64,000 nt of DNA from Verrucomicrobiota bacterium (GCA_029560585.1 JAKQKQ010000123.1:1-64000), one strand, 5' to 3'. Counted from the first letter of the stretch, positions 8,369-17,516 are shown. Translations and numbers: made by a program. The notes: generated by a model from the sequence alone, not told the origin.

Positions 8369-9691
8369 ATGACCCAAGACCGTGATCCCTCCCCCGGCGC
8401 GCGCCCGCATTCCTCCACACCCCTGCTCGGTCGCCTCTCGCTAATGATGTTCCTGCAGTACTTCGTGCAGGGCTGCTACCTGCCGATCGCGGCCCTCTAC
8501 GTCGAAAGCACCTTGGGTTTCGCGCCGCGGCAGGTGGGCGTCTTTGTCGCCGCCCTGGCCATCGGCCCCATCCTCGCGCCGTTCATCCTGGGCCAGATCG
8601 TGGACCGAGCCTTCTCGACCGAACGGGTGATGGCCTTCTGCCATTTCGTCGGGGGCCTGCTCATGCTGGCGCTGTTCTACCAGAAATCCGCCGGGCCGGT
8701 GATCGCGCTGGGGACCGCGTACTCGATCCTGTATGTGCCAACGATGATGCTCTCGAACTCCCTCGCGTTCCGCCACCTACGCAACAGCGACATGGAATTC
8801 CCCTGGATCCGGCTCTTCGGCACCCTCGGCTTCATCGTCCCCGCCTTCATCATCGAATCCTGGTGGCTGCGCGGCCTCGGCGGGGCGGAACTGGCGCGCG
8901 CGCGCGGGATCGCCTTTGCGCTGTCGGGGATCTTCGGCCTGCTCATGGCCGCCTACTGCCTGACGCTGCCACACACGCCGCCCGTCCGCGATGAGCGGCA
9001 CAAATACGCCCCCGGCGTCGTCATGGCCATGCTGCGCCAACGGCCTTTCCTCGTCATCGTCGTGGTCACGTTCTTCATCTGCATCGCCCACCAGTTCTTC
9101 TTCGTCTTCAACAGCCCCTTCCTCCGCGACATCCTCGACACCGGCGGCTGGGGTGCGGTCGAACAGCGCATCAGTTCGATCGGGCAATGGTGCGAGCTCG
9201 GCGTCATGGCCATCCTAGGATTCCTCCTCAAGCGCATCGGATTCAAGAGGACCTTGCTCATCGGCGCATCGGCGTACACGGCCCGCTGCCTCCTGTTCTC
9301 GCTCGTCTTTGCCCTGGATCTCCCCTTTGCCGGCAGGCTGGCGCTCGCAGCGATCGGCCAGGCGTTGCACGGCTTCTGCTTCGGCTGTTTTCTGGCCGTC
9401 GGCTACATGTACGTCGACCGCATATCGCCCCCCGACGTGCGCGGCAGCATGCAGAATATCTACGGCGTCTTTTTCATCAGCCTCGGGTTCTTTTTCGGCG
9501 GCCTCGTCGGCGGCGAAGTCGGCGACTGGTTCACCGCCATTGCCGATGGCCACAAGATCCGAAACTGGACCGGGATCTGGCTCAGCTCGGCCGCGCTGTG
9601 CGCCGCATGCGTCGCGGCCCTCGCGGTGTTCTTCCCCGGCGAGAGGAACGCGCCCGGGCACGCATGCGGATCCCCTGAAAAGGGACGCTAG
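8369..9691 (+). CDS. MFS transporter, nucleoside/sugar:H+ symporter type
   Basis: A 440-residue integral membrane protein with about twelve hydrophobic segments. The first (RLSLMMFLQYFVQGCYLPIA) and the motif DRAFSTERVMAFCHFVGG after the second helix resemble the NupG/XapB nucleoside:H+ symporter branch of the major facilitator superfamily, which also contains LacY-like sugar carriers. The central part has RLFGTLGFIVPAF, and the second half KRIGFKRTLLIGASAYTARC; the C-terminus is charged. Its TAG stop overlaps by one base the GTG start of the following SUMF1 gene, so the two are translationally coupled. The substrate cannot be read from the sequence; the neighbours suggest a product of extracellular glycan breakdown or the acid used by the upstream CoA ligase. 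Confidence 0.75.
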   Translation: MTQDRDPSPGARPHSSTPLLGRLSLMMFLQYFVQGCYLPIAALYVESTLGFAPRQVGVFVAALAIGPILAPFILGQIVDRAFSTERVMAFCHFVGGLLMLALFYQKSAGPVIALGTAYSILYVPTMMLSNSLAFRHLRNSDMEFPWIRLFGTLGFIVPAFIIESWWLRGLGGAELARARGIAFALSGIFGLLMAAYCLTLPHTPPVRDERHKYAPGVVMAMLRQRPFLVIVVVTFFICIAHQFFFVFNSPFLRDILDTGGWGAVEQRISSIGQWCELGVMAILGFLLKRIGFKRTLLIGASAYTARCLLFSLVFALDLPFAGRLALAAIGQALHGFCFGCFLAVGYMYVDRISPPDVRGSMQNIYGVFFISLGFFFGGLVGGEVGDWFTAIADGHKIRNWTGIWLSSAALCAACVAALAVFFPGERNAPGHACGSPEKGR

Positions 9692-10557
9692 TGACCGCCA
9701 AATCCCTGGCATGTCTTGGCGTGGTGCTGGCGGCGCTGGGAACCGGAGTGGCGGCGGGCGCCGGAGCGGTCAGGGCCGGCGACGATCGACAGGTCGCACC
9801 GGTGGCCATCGGCCCAAACGACGCGACGATGGATCGTCCGTGGGTCAACTCGCTGGGCATGAAGTTTGTGCCGGTGAGGGGCACAACGGTGCTCTTCTGC
9901 ATCTGGGAGACCCGCGTGAAGGACTTCCGAGCGTTTGTCAAAGACAAGGGGTACGAGTGGAATGAGAAACCATCCTTTAAGCAGACGCCGAATGATCCGG
10001 TGGTCATGGTTAGCCATGGCGCGGCCAAGGCCTTCTGCGCCTGGCTGTCCAAGAAGGAGGGCTTGGATTATCGCCTCCCCACCGACGATGAATGGGATGC
10101 GGCGGTCGGAAAGGACAAGTACCCCTGGGGCGATCGGTGGCCACCGCCCAAAGGCGCCGAGAACCTCGCGGGGGAAGAAGCGATCATAGGAGACAGCGGA
10201 GATCCATCCTCGGTCATACGGGGGCACAGGGACGATTATCCGCGAACCGCCCCAGTCGGCAACCACCGTGCGACAAAGACGGGGCTCTACGATATGATTG
10301 GCAACGTCCGCGAATGGACCGACGACTGGTACACGGAGGCAATCTATCGAAAACAGAAGGAGTCGGGCGGGCCCGACCTCAGGCCCGAACAATTGGCCGA
10401 CATCAAGAGCGGCCAGCTCCGCCGCGTGGCGCGAGGTTGCCATTGGTGGGATAGCGTTGCGGGCATCGTCGTGGCATCCCGCCGATTCTGTCTTCGTCCT
10501 AACGAGCAGAACGACAAAACGGGATTCCGGTGCGTCGTCGTGATTTCCCGACGTTGA
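9691..10557 (+). CDS. secreted SUMF1-domain protein, probably non-catalytic
   Basis: A 288-residue protein with a signal peptide (hydrophobic core LACLGVVLAALGTGVAAGAG) and a formylglycine-generating-enzyme (SUMF1, PF03781) domain. Domain marks are NSLGMKFVPV near residue 53, YRLPTDDEWDAAV, GLYDMIGNVREWTDDW and the final TGFRCVV. In true formylglycine-generating enzymes a catalytic cysteine pair follows the RGG motif. Here the equivalent segment reads RGCHWWDSVAG and lacks the CxxxxC pair, so enzyme activity towards sulfatases is doubtful. The domain may instead serve as a binding module, as in many SUMF1 paralogs. The GTG start overlaps the stop of the upstream transporter. Confidence 0.75.
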   Translation: MTAKSLACLGVVLAALGTGVAAGAGAVRAGDDRQVAPVAIGPNDATMDRPWVNSLGMKFVPVRGTTVLFCIWETRVKDFRAFVKDKGYEWNEKPSFKQTPNDPVVMVSHGAAKAFCAWLSKKEGLDYRLPTDDEWDAAVGKDKYPWGDRWPPPKGAENLAGEEAIIGDSGDPSSVIRGHRDDYPRTAPVGNHRATKTGLYDMIGNVREWTDDWYTEAIYRKQKESGGPDLRPEQLADIKSGQLRRVARGCHWWDSVAGIVVASRRFCLRPNEQNDKTGFRCVVVISRR

Positions 10558-10576
10558 CCTCGTGGAGCATCTCGAC

Positions 10577-11881
10577 ATGAGCCGAAATCCCAGGCGTCGG
10601 CCACCAGTGTCACATGGCAGAAGAATGTCATATCCGACCGAGACACCGTCGTCGACCCTTCACGCGTGGTGCGCCATCGCTTTCTGCCTCGCGCTCTCGG
10701 GCGGACACGCCAGAGGCGAACAGGCAAGTCGCGGCGGCGGCGGTTACGATTGGCCCTGTTGGCGAGGGCCCCATCGGAACGGGATCTCCGCCGAGCGCGG
10801 GCTGAACTGGGCGTGGGCCCCCGAAGGCCCCAGGGTGCTGTGGAAGGCTTCGGTCGGAAAAGGGTTCTCCTCCTTTGCCATCACCCGGGGGAAAGCATAT
10901 ACGCTCGGGAACACCGGCAATGCCGATACGATCTTTTGCCTCGACGCCGAGACCGGGAAGGAGATCTGGAAACATTCCTACCCATGCCCACTCCAGCCGC
11001 TTTCGTACGAGGGCGGCCCAAGCGCCACGCCCGCGATCGATAACGGGAAGGCCTTCACGATCAGCAAATCGGGCCACTGCCTCTGCCTGGACGCGGCCAC
11101 CGGACGCATCGTTTGGTCCAAGGATTTCGACCCACCCCCCACGACTAAGCAGGACTACCGCGTCTGGTGGGGTTTCGCCGGATCGCCGCTGATCATGGGC
11201 GACAGACTCATCCTGGCGGTCGGTTCGGCCGGCGCCGCGCTGGATAAGGCCACCGGCCGCGTGGCCTGGGACAACGGCCCCGGCCGCCCGGGGTATTCCT
11301 CCCCTGTCCCGTTCCAGCGCGGCCCCGAGCAAGCCTTGGCCTTTCTCAGCGGGCACGAGATCGTGACGGTCCGGGCCAACGACGGCGGCGTGCTGGCGCG
11401 GGTGCCGTGGCGAACGACGTGGGACCAGAATGCGCCAGATGTCATCGTCGCGGCACAAAAGCTATTCGTCTCGACGGGGCACGGCGTGGGTTGCGCACTC
11501 TTTGACATCGCCCCGGCCATCCCCTTGCAGCTCTGGCGCAACAAGAACCTCCGGAGCCGACTATCCACCCCGGTGCTCTGGAAGGGCCACCTCTACGGCT
11601 TCGACGACAATCGATTGGCCTGCCTCGACTGGAACACCGGAGAGACAAGGTGGACGGCCGATGACACCCGCCAGGGCTCGCTCATCATCGCCGATGAGAA
11701 ACTCATCGCCCTTCAAGAAGATGGCACCCTGCTGGTCGCCGGGGCCTCCGGCGAAGGCTACAGGCCACTGATCAAGGCACGGGTCCTCGACGGCCGTTGC
11801 TGGACATCGCCGGTCCTTTCGGGCGGCAGGATCTTCGTTCGAAATGCCGAGGGCGCCGTCGCGTGCCTGGATCTACGGTAG
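10577..11881 (+). CDS. secreted PQQ-like beta-propeller protein
   Basis: A protein of about 434 residues with a long basic n-region followed by a signal sequence (WCAIAFCLALSGGHARGEQ). The mature part has repeated WD/PQQ-type blades: DWPCWRGPHRNGIS, CLDAETGKEIWKHSYPCP, CLDAATGRIVWSKDFD, ALDKATGRVAWDNGP, CLDWNTGETRWTADD. The DWPxWRGPxxxG opening is typical of the outer membrane assembly BamB-like/PQQ_2 proteins common in Planctomycetes and Verrucomicrobia. The role is probably protein binding or scaffolding rather than PQQ dehydrogenase activity, because no dehydrogenase active-site context is seen. I chose the ATG at 10577 (GGAG nine bases upstream) over GTG 10562; ATG 10625 is a third possibility. 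Confidence 0.75.
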   Translation: MSRNPRRRPPVSHGRRMSYPTETPSSTLHAWCAIAFCLALSGGHARGEQASRGGGGYDWPCWRGPHRNGISAERGLNWAWAPEGPRVLWKASVGKGFSSFAITRGKAYTLGNTGNADTIFCLDAETGKEIWKHSYPCPLQPLSYEGGPSATPAIDNGKAFTISKSGHCLCLDAATGRIVWSKDFDPPPTTKQDYRVWWGFAGSPLIMGDRLILAVGSAGAALDKATGRVAWDNGPGRPGYSSPVPFQRGPEQALAFLSGHEIVTVRANDGGVLARVPWRTTWDQNAPDVIVAAQKLFVSTGHGVGCALFDIAPAIPLQLWRNKNLRSRLSTPVLWKGHLYGFDDNRLACLDWNTGETRWTADDTRQGSLIIADEKLIALQEDGTLLVAGASGEGYRPLIKARVLDGRCWTSPVLSGGRIFVRNAEGAVACLDLR

Positions 11882-11995
11882 CGATCCGTCGCACGACCAG
11901 CGATTCCCGCGATCCGCCTGCGCCAACGCCTAACCGCACATTCAAAGTCGTCATCGATCTTCCATGACGGCCTGCGTGGCCCGTTCCCGCCGGGC

Positions 11996-12095
11996 GGGTT
12001 TTGGACTGCGGTGGCAGAGTCCGGCAACCGCCGGACGGCGCCACCGCTTTGGCCGCGCGCGAAGCGCGAGCCGGGGCCGGCGCTGACTGGAGAAT
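11996..12095 (+). repeat. GC-rich palindromic repeat, copy 1
   Basis: Core GGACTGCGGTGGCAGAGTCC, then GGCAACCGCCGGACGGCG and CCACCGCTTTGGC. These segments pair with each other to form long GC hairpins. It is followed by GAAGCGCGAGCC and by CCGGCGCTGACT, a trailing border shared with copies at 33567 and 37690. Confidence 0.75.
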
Positions 12096-12110
12096 CCAGA
12101 CACCGAATCG

Positions 12111-12166
12111 CAGGAGCCTGCTTGCAGGCGATTCCACGCGCGAATCGCGTGCAAGCGCGCTCCCAC
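12111..12166 (-). repeat. REPIN-like palindromic doublet 3
   Basis: Starts CAGGAGCCTGCTTGCAGGCG and ends GCAAGCGCGCTCCCACG, with a slightly longer spacer (ATTCCACGCGCGAATCGCGT) than the other copies. It is followed by the same CATTTTCTGCCCCGGTGGTGG module as the copy at 5029. Confidence 0.75.
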
Positions 12167-12234
12167 GTTTCATTTTCTGCCCCGGTGGTGGCCCCGAATG
12201 ACCGCCGACAGGAGGGCGCGCGGGAGCATGCGAT

Positions 12235-13413
12235 CTAGCACGAGAGCCTCCAGCGGGCCTGGCGCAACACGGCAAGCTTGGGCTCCCTCATGCTCTCGTA
12301 CCAGACCGTCAACAGCGACCCATCGGCGAACTCCACGGTGCTGGGATATCCGAGATCACCGCCGATGCCGTCGCCCGATATGATCATGGCCTCGCCCCAC
12401 GTCTTGCCACCATCGGTGCTGAGGCGCGCTTGGTTCCCAAAGGGCGCGCGGCGATGCCCGTACGTCATCAGCAGGCGGCCATCGCGCAGGCGCAGCAGGT
12501 GCGAGGGCAAACCCCACACCCCGATCGGGTGCGGCATGCTCCATGTTTTGCCCCCGTCTCTGGACTCCGTCTGCAAGGTCTCGCCCGCGTTCGCTTTGTT
12601 GTGGTTGCGGATCTGGGCGATGATCGCGCCTTCGGCGGTTTCGACCGCATGCAGTTCGTGGTAACCTTTCGGCACCTCGTCGCCATCGCGCGTCGGGATG
12701 TCCGCGAGCCACCGCCATGTCAGGCCGTCGTCCTTGGATTCGGCAACCCCGATCCTCCTATCCCCTGTCCAGAGCTGCTTCCCGGCATAGAGCAACCGAC
12801 CGTCCCCGAGCTGGATGGGACCATGGGGGCTGTTCGCGATGGTGGCGATGGGCGCCGACCAAGTGATTCCCCCATCCGCGGAACGCAACAGCCACTCGCC
12901 CAACGCAGCCTTCCGTTGCGCGGGAGTCATGAAATCGCGCGTCGCCTTCCAGAGCGCGATCTTTTCTGCTGGCCACTTGCCCGATTTCTCAGCCTTCGTC
13001 AGGATATCCTCATAGGCGAGCGAGCTGAAGGTTGTGACCAGCAGCGCGCCCTTCGCCGTCTCGATGACGCCCGAGTCACGGTCGTCGATCGCCCCATCAT
13101 AGAGCACCCGCGCGCGACTCCAGGTGGCACCGTCGTCCTTTGACGTCATCGAGCACACTTGGCCGAACGGGCACACGTGCGCCTCGCGTCCGCCAGACCA
13201 CGTCACCCAGAGTTCGCCGTTTCGCCGCCGCGCCACGGTCGGCCACCCGTGATAGAATTGGGGCTGCTGGCTGATGACTTTCGTCTCGATGATGTTCGCC
13301 ACCGGCGCGGCAACCCCGCGACGCGGCAGCCCAACCACTGCGGCGGCGGCCAGGCCCCCCGCCGCCCGCAGAAACCGACGACGAGAAATATGTGTGACTA
13401 AATCTGCGCTCAT
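12235..13413 (-). CDS. Tat-exported sialidase-like BNR-repeat protein
   Basis: A 392-residue protein with a Tat signal (HISRRRFLRAAGGLAAAAVV) and five Asp-box motifs of the BNR/sialidase propeller: SKDDGATW, SADGGITW, SKDDGLTW, SRDGGKTW and STDGGKTW. The family includes exo-alpha-sialidases (GH33-like) and related hydrolases; many PVC paralogs have unproven activity. The opening region (QFYHGWPTVARRRNGELWVTWSGG) fits the first blade. The longer frame to 13497 is rejected because the Tat motif begins just after ATG 13413. The gene is divergent from a Gfo/Idh/MocA gene, with 164 bases between them. Its TAG stop lies inside a dispersed repeat (GATCTAGC). It would release sialic-acid-like or other terminal sugars outside the cytoplasm. 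Confidence 0.8.
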   Translation of the reverse strand: MSADLVTHISRRRFLRAAGGLAAAAVVGLPRRGVAAPVANIIETKVISQQPQFYHGWPTVARRRNGELWVTWSGGREAHVCPFGQVCSMTSKDDGATWSRARVLYDGAIDDRDSGVIETAKGALLVTTFSSLAYEDILTKAEKSGKWPAEKIALWKATRDFMTPAQRKAALGEWLLRSADGGITWSAPIATIANSPHGPIQLGDGRLLYAGKQLWTGDRRIGVAESKDDGLTWRWLADIPTRDGDEVPKGYHELHAVETAEGAIIAQIRNHNKANAGETLQTESRDGGKTWSMPHPIGVWGLPSHLLRLRDGRLLMTYGHRRAPFGNQARLSTDGGKTWGEAMIISGDGIGGDLGYPSTVEFADGSLLTVWYESMREPKLAVLRQARWRLSC

Positions 13414-13577
13414 GGCGCGTGAGGTTCGGTTGTTGTGCACCGCGCCATGGTCTGCCATCGGGGTCGGGGCGGACAAGCAAAAAGGACCCGCCCCCAAAAA
13501 AACGGGCGCGTGAAACGGCGATCTCCGGGATAATGTTGGTTGCGGGCCGCGGCATCCGAGGGGTAAAAGGGGCCATC
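13414..13577. promoter_or_regulatory. divergent promoter region with shared leader block
   Basis: Intergenic space between two divergent exported-protein genes. At 13535-13570 it carries a block beginning GTTGGTTGCGGGCCGCGGCA and ending GTAAAAGG. A similar block stands at 17557-17595 in front of another Gfo/Idh/MocA gene. No clear -35/-10 pair is visible in either direction. Confidence 0.4.
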
Positions 13578-14948
13578 ATGGGGAAGAGGCAGGGAGAGGA
13601 TGGCGCGAAACATCGACTGACACGCCGTGCGTTCTTGAAGAATTCCGGGAAGGCGGCGGCCGGAGTCGCGCTGGCGGACGCGGCGATTCCACCGGTACAC
13701 GCCCGAGAAGACAACACCATCCGGCTGGCCTTGATCGGGTGCGGCGGCCGCGGCAGCGGCGCGGTGGCCGATGCCATGCAGTCACCCCATGGACCGGTGA
13801 AGCTCGTCGCGATGGCCGATCTCTTCGAGAAACGGCTGGAGGGTTCCCGCCGCGTGCTGGGCGAACAATTCGCGGACCGCATGGACGTGCCGGCCGATAG
13901 GCGCTTCATCGGATTCGACGCCTACAAGAAAGCCATCGATTGTCTGCGGCCGGGCGACATCGCGATGCTTGCCGGCTATGCGGCGTGGCGGCCCGCCCAA
14001 CTGGAATATGCGGTGGCCAAAGGCGTCAATGTCTTCATGGAGAAGTCCTTTGCGTGCGACCCGCCCGGCGTGCGCCGAATCATCCGGGCGGGCGAGGTGG
14101 CGAAAAAGAAGAACCTGAAGATCGCCGCCGGTCTGATGGCCCGCCATTCAAAAAACCGCCAGGAACTCATCAGCCGGATCCGCGACGGCCAACTCGGCGA
14201 CATCCAGTCCATCCGGACGTACCGGATGCACGCCTGCGGGATATTGAAACCGCGAAAACCTGAGGAAAGAGAGCTCGACTGGCAGATCGGCCATTTCACG
14301 CATTTCTTCTGGGTGTCCGGCGGCCTGTTCGCCGAGATGAACATCCACCAGGTCGACGAGATCTGCTGGATCAAGAATGCCTGGCCGATTGCCGCGCACG
14401 GCATCGGCGGCCGGATCGCCAATAGCGCCGACTGCGGGCAGAATCTGGATTCCCTCTCCATCGAGTGGACCTTTGCCGACGGAACCAAGGCCTATCACGT
14501 CACCCGCTGGCTCCCGAGTTGCCACAACGACTTCGCGACCTACATCCATGGGACGAAATGCGCGGCCCTCTTCCCCTGGCAGGGCGGCCACCGCGATGAG
14601 ACGCTCATCTTCAAAGATCAGCGGATCGCCAACGACAACGTGGCCTGGAAGGCCGAGAGGGAAAACTGCACGCACTGGCAGGCCGAATGGAACGCGCTGC
14701 TCTACGCCATCCGCAACGACCGGCCGCACAACGAGGCCGAGCGCGCGGCACTGTCCAACCTCGCGGACATCATGGGGCGAGCCGCCGTCCACTCCGGCAA
14801 AACGATCACCCGCGATGAGGCGATGGCTTCTGATTTCCAGTTCTGCCCGAACCTGGAAAGTCTTTCAACCGACAGCCCGCCACCGGTCCAGGCCGACGCC
14901 CGGGGACGATACCCGGTGCCAATCCCCGGCCAGTGGAGCGAGATATAG
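13578..14948 (+). CDS. Tat-exported Gfo/Idh/MocA oxidoreductase 1
   Basis: A 456-residue protein with a textbook Tat signal (LTRRAFLKNSGKAAAGVAL) and a Rossmann NAD(P)-binding motif (LIGCGGRGSGAV). Members oxidise or reduce sugars and polyols with NAD(P), and Tat-exported ones are typical of PVC and Bacteroidota glycan loci, some being glycosidases of the GH109 type. The usual catalytic EKP motif reads EKS here (VFMEKSFACDPPG), a departure from its two paralogs in this window. The C-terminal dimerisation and substrate domain is complete (SGGLFAEMNIHQVDEICWI). The ATG at 13578 follows AAAGGGG and opens directly into the Tat signal; the frame upstream to 13419 would overlap the divergent gene. 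A URO-D-like gene follows after 40 bases. Confidence 0.8.
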   Translation: MGKRQGEDGAKHRLTRRAFLKNSGKAAAGVALADAAIPPVHAREDNTIRLALIGCGGRGSGAVADAMQSPHGPVKLVAMADLFEKRLEGSRRVLGEQFADRMDVPADRRFIGFDAYKKAIDCLRPGDIAMLAGYAAWRPAQLEYAVAKGVNVFMEKSFACDPPGVRRIIRAGEVAKKKNLKIAAGLMARHSKNRQELISRIRDGQLGDIQSIRTYRMHACGILKPRKPEERELDWQIGHFTHFFWVSGGLFAEMNIHQVDEICWIKNAWPIAAHGIGGRIANSADCGQNLDSLSIEWTFADGTKAYHVTRWLPSCHNDFATYIHGTKCAALFPWQGGHRDETLIFKDQRIANDNVAWKAERENCTHWQAEWNALLYAIRNDRPHNEAERAALSNLADIMGRAAVHSGKTITRDEAMASDFQFCPNLESLSTDSPPPVQADARGRYPVPIPGQWSEI

Positions 14949-14988
14949 GTGGAGGGGAGGCACCCACATAACGTCGCCATATCCCGCA

Positions 14989-16032
14989 ATGACATCGCGC
15001 GAACGTGTCCTGGCCGCCCTGCGCCGAAAGATCCCCGACCGCGTGCCGTGGATGGAGGGCATCGTCGGCAACGCCATTGCCTCGGCGGTGTGCGGCGAAC
15101 CCATCCGCGTGGACTGGTCGGTCGCGCCCGACGGCTACCCGAAGGCCTCCGGCGCCCAACTCGCCGAGGAGCAGAAGAAGGTCAACCGCGCCCTCGGCAA
15201 AGACAATATCAACTTCTGTTTTTTCGCGCCGATCTTTGCGCGCAGGATGGAAAAGGCGCCCAACAGCCCCGTGATCGTGGGCGATGGCATGATCCGAACA
15301 AGAGACGACTACAGGAAGCACTTCAAGTTGCCGCCACCCGACGATCCCGCCTTTATCGCTAACGCGAAAGCGTTCGTTGCCCACAAGGGGGACTCCTGCG
15401 CGGTGGCCGCCGTGCGACTGGGGATCGGCGCGACCCTGCTCAGCATGGGCGTGGAGGGTTTCTCGTACGCCATGGCCGATGACCCGGACCTCATCCGGCT
15501 CGTCCATGACGGCTATGCCAACTGGACGACCCGATTGCTGCCGATCATCGCCGAGATTGGCTTTGATGTCGTCTGGGCCTTTGACGACGTGGCTTTCAAC
15601 GATGGCCCCCTCTTCCAGCCCTCCTTCTACGAGAAAGAGATACTCGCCGTGGAGAAAGAGGCCGTTGCTGCCTGCCCGCTGCCCCTCATCACGCACAGCG
15701 ACGGCAACATGACGCCCATGCTCGAGCCGTGGCTGCAACTGGGCCAGTCGGCGATCCACCCCATCCAACCCGACGTGATGGACATCGAGGCCGTGAAATC
15801 CGCCCACGGCCATCGCGTGGCGATCATCGGAAACATCTTCATGGATGACCTGGTGCACAAACGGCCGCCCGACATCGAGGCGCAGGTCCGACGGCGGATC
15901 GAGGTCATCGGCCAAGGCGGCGGCTACGTCATCTCCTCGAGCAATAGCCTCACCGACGACATGAGACCCGAGAACGTGATGGCGATGCGCGACGCGATCT
16001 TAAGGTACGGCAGTTACTCCCGAGAGAATTGA
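14989..16032 (+). CDS. URO-D superfamily protein
   Basis: A 347-residue TIM-barrel protein of the uroporphyrinogen decarboxylase superfamily (start MTSRERVLAALRRKIPDRVP, end GGGYVISSSNSLTDDMRPENVMAMRDAI). True HemE acts in haem synthesis. The superfamily also contains corrinoid:CoM methyltransferases and many uncharacterised proteins found beside sugar genes, and the sugar context here points to that last group. The His-x-Cys zinc motif of the MtaA/MtbA methyltransferases is not present; the equivalent segment reads ITHSDGN. The frame is open far upstream (14377), but ATG 14989 matches the family N-terminus. Its ribosome-binding site is weak, with a GGAGGGGAGG block about 30 bases upstream. 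Probably co-transcribed with the preceding oxidoreductase gene. Confidence 0.75.
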   Translation: MTSRERVLAALRRKIPDRVPWMEGIVGNAIASAVCGEPIRVDWSVAPDGYPKASGAQLAEEQKKVNRALGKDNINFCFFAPIFARRMEKAPNSPVIVGDGMIRTRDDYRKHFKLPPPDDPAFIANAKAFVAHKGDSCAVAAVRLGIGATLLSMGVEGFSYAMADDPDLIRLVHDGYANWTTRLLPIIAEIGFDVVWAFDDVAFNDGPLFQPSFYEKEILAVEKEAVAACPLPLITHSDGNMTPMLEPWLQLGQSAIHPIQPDVMDIEAVKSAHGHRVAIIGNIFMDDLVHKRPPDIEAQVRRRIEVIGQGGGYVISSSNSLTDDMRPENVMAMRDAILRYGSYSREN

Positions 16033-16349
16033 GCATCGATTCCGGAGGACTCGATCCGGCCGTCTCGATCACACGGAAGGGCGGGGCCGTTTGGGACTGC
16101 GGTGGCAAAGCGAATCGACGGCACAGCACAAGCTCGCGCCCTTTCCCGGAGCCCTGGACCATGCCTCGCGTTTTGGAGTGCGGCGGCGACGCCGCCGCTT
16201 TCCGCGGTCGGCGGAGCCGGCGTCCCGCCCGGTGCCAAAGCGGTGGCGCCGTCCGGCGGTTGCCGGACTCTGCCACCGCAGTCCAAAGCCCTCCCGGCCC
16301 GGATCCTGGGTCGGGGCACGAGCCGCGCCCGCGAACACTGCCTGAAGTT
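16033..16349. repeat. GC-rich palindromic repeat, copy 2 (nested)
   Basis: The whole gene-free interval from about 16088 is made of two nested units of the GC-rich palindrome family. It has TTGGGACTGCGGTGGCAAAG and TTTTGGAGTGCGGCGGCGAC in one direction, and GCGGTTGCCGGACTCTGCCA then CCGCAGTCCAAAGCCC in the other. It ends with the border CCTGAAGTTT, whose inverted first bases form the TGA stop of the minus-strand regulator gene. No coding potential is credible here. Confidence 0.75.
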
Positions 16350-17516
16350 TCAGATCCGCCCCAGGATCTTCCTGTAGCGCAAAGGCGTGATGCCGACGAT
16401 GCGGTGGAAGACCTGGATGAAGTACTTGGATTCGCGATATCCGACCCGCCCCGCCACCTCGGCCACGGGAAGGTGCGTCTCGCAGAGAAGTTCCTTGGCC
16501 CGCTCCAGCCGCACGCGCGTCATCTCGTCCTTGGGCGAACGACCCAGCGCCTCCTTGAACCGTCGGAACAGGGCGCTCCGGGACACCGGAACATCCCCCA
16601 GCAGGCCCCCCACGCCCAGGCCCTCGCACGCATGCTCGCGTATGAGCCGCACGGATCGTGCCACCTGCGCGTCATCCACGGCCGTGATGTCCGTGGACTG
16701 CCGCACGACGAGGCCACGGGCCTCGATCAGATGTGGGCGCCGCGGGGGTTTTCGGCCGCGCATGAGCCGGTCCAAAAGGGCCGCCGCCTCGTAGCCGATG
16801 CGATCCGGGTTCACGTCGATGCTCGATAGCGGTGGCGTCGTGAGGTTGCAGAGGAACGGGTCGTTGTCCACCCCGAGAACGGCGACCTCGTCCGGCACCG
16901 CAAGGCCCGCCCGCAGGCAGGCGTCCAGAACCTGCTGGCCCCGGTCATCGTGGCAGGCCATCACGGCCACCGGCTTGGGGAGCGCCCTGAGCCATCCGGC
17001 GATATGGTTCTGCTCCTGCTCCCACGAGGTGGGAAGTGGCCTCGGGTGCTGGTAGACGTCGCAGCGGAACCCTCGCGCCGCCACCATCCGGGCAAACTGA
17101 TCAGAGCGCTCGTCCTGATAGCGGTGCTCGCCGTAGGGTGTCCCACAAAAACCAAAGTGCCGAAAGGCGCGATCCAGGAAATGCCCGACCGCCAAGCGCA
17201 CCACCGAGAGAGTGTCGATCCCCACGATGGGCACCCCGGCATCGTGAAGCGCGCTCCGGAGGTCAATCGCCGGCACCCCCGTCCGCAGCACCGCCCTGGC
17301 CATGCGCCGGTCGTTGATGCGCGCGAGGATGCCGTCGCCTCGCCACGCCGCGAGCCATGACGGCGGCGGTTCCCCGAGCCCGTGCGGCTTGAAATAGATG
17401 GACCACGGACCATGTTCCCGCTGGTAACGGATGATGCCCCGCAGCAGGCCCCGGCCGTATTCCCGGGATGTCTCCACCAGCAGCGCGATATGCGGTATCG
17501 AGGGGGGTTGGCGCAT
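16350..17516 (-). CDS. XylR-type AraC-family transcriptional regulator
   Basis: A 388-residue regulator with an N-terminal periplasmic-binding-protein-like sugar sensor (IPHIALLVETSREYGRGLLRG; VLGVDNDPFLCNLTTPPLSSID) and a C-terminal AraC/XylS double helix-turn-helix (ERAKELLCETHLPVAEVAGR, then GYRESKYFIQVFHRIVGITP). This architecture matches E. coli XylR and its many PVC relatives, which bind a sugar and activate or repress a linked catabolic operon. It is divergent from the second Gfo/Idh/MocA gene with 105 bases between, so that gene and the beta-helix gene after it are the likely targets. The start codon at 17516 directly precedes the family N-terminus. The TGA stop coincides with the border of a dispersed repeat. 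Confidence 0.85.
   Translation of the reverse strand: MRQPPSIPHIALLVETSREYGRGLLRGIIRYQREHGPWSIYFKPHGLGEPPPSWLAAWRGDGILARINDRRMARAVLRTGVPAIDLRSALHDAGVPIVGIDTLSVVRLAVGHFLDRAFRHFGFCGTPYGEHRYQDERSDQFARMVAARGFRCDVYQHPRPLPTSWEQEQNHIAGWLRALPKPVAVMACHDDRGQQVLDACLRAGLAVPDEVAVLGVDNDPFLCNLTTPPLSSIDVNPDRIGYEAAALLDRLMRGRKPPRRPHLIEARGLVVRQSTDITAVDDAQVARSVRLIREHACEGLGVGGLLGDVPVSRSALFRRFKEALGRSPKDEMTRVRLERAKELLCETHLPVAEVAGRVGYRESKYFIQVFHRIVGITPLRYRKILGRI

Larger units (their letters stand above)
11882..12234. other. gene-free interval filled with repeats
   Basis: About the first 110 bases hold nothing recognisable. From about 11996 a GC-rich palindrome-type repeat starts, followed at 12111 by a REPIN-like doublet and a module that ends in GATCTAG. 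That final CTAG supplies the stop codon of the minus-strand sialidase gene. Confidence 0.7.

Noticed and set aside
16069-16829. Overlapping frames on both strands across the 16 kb repeat
   Set aside because: They translate the palindromic repeat and the 3' end of the regulator out of frame.
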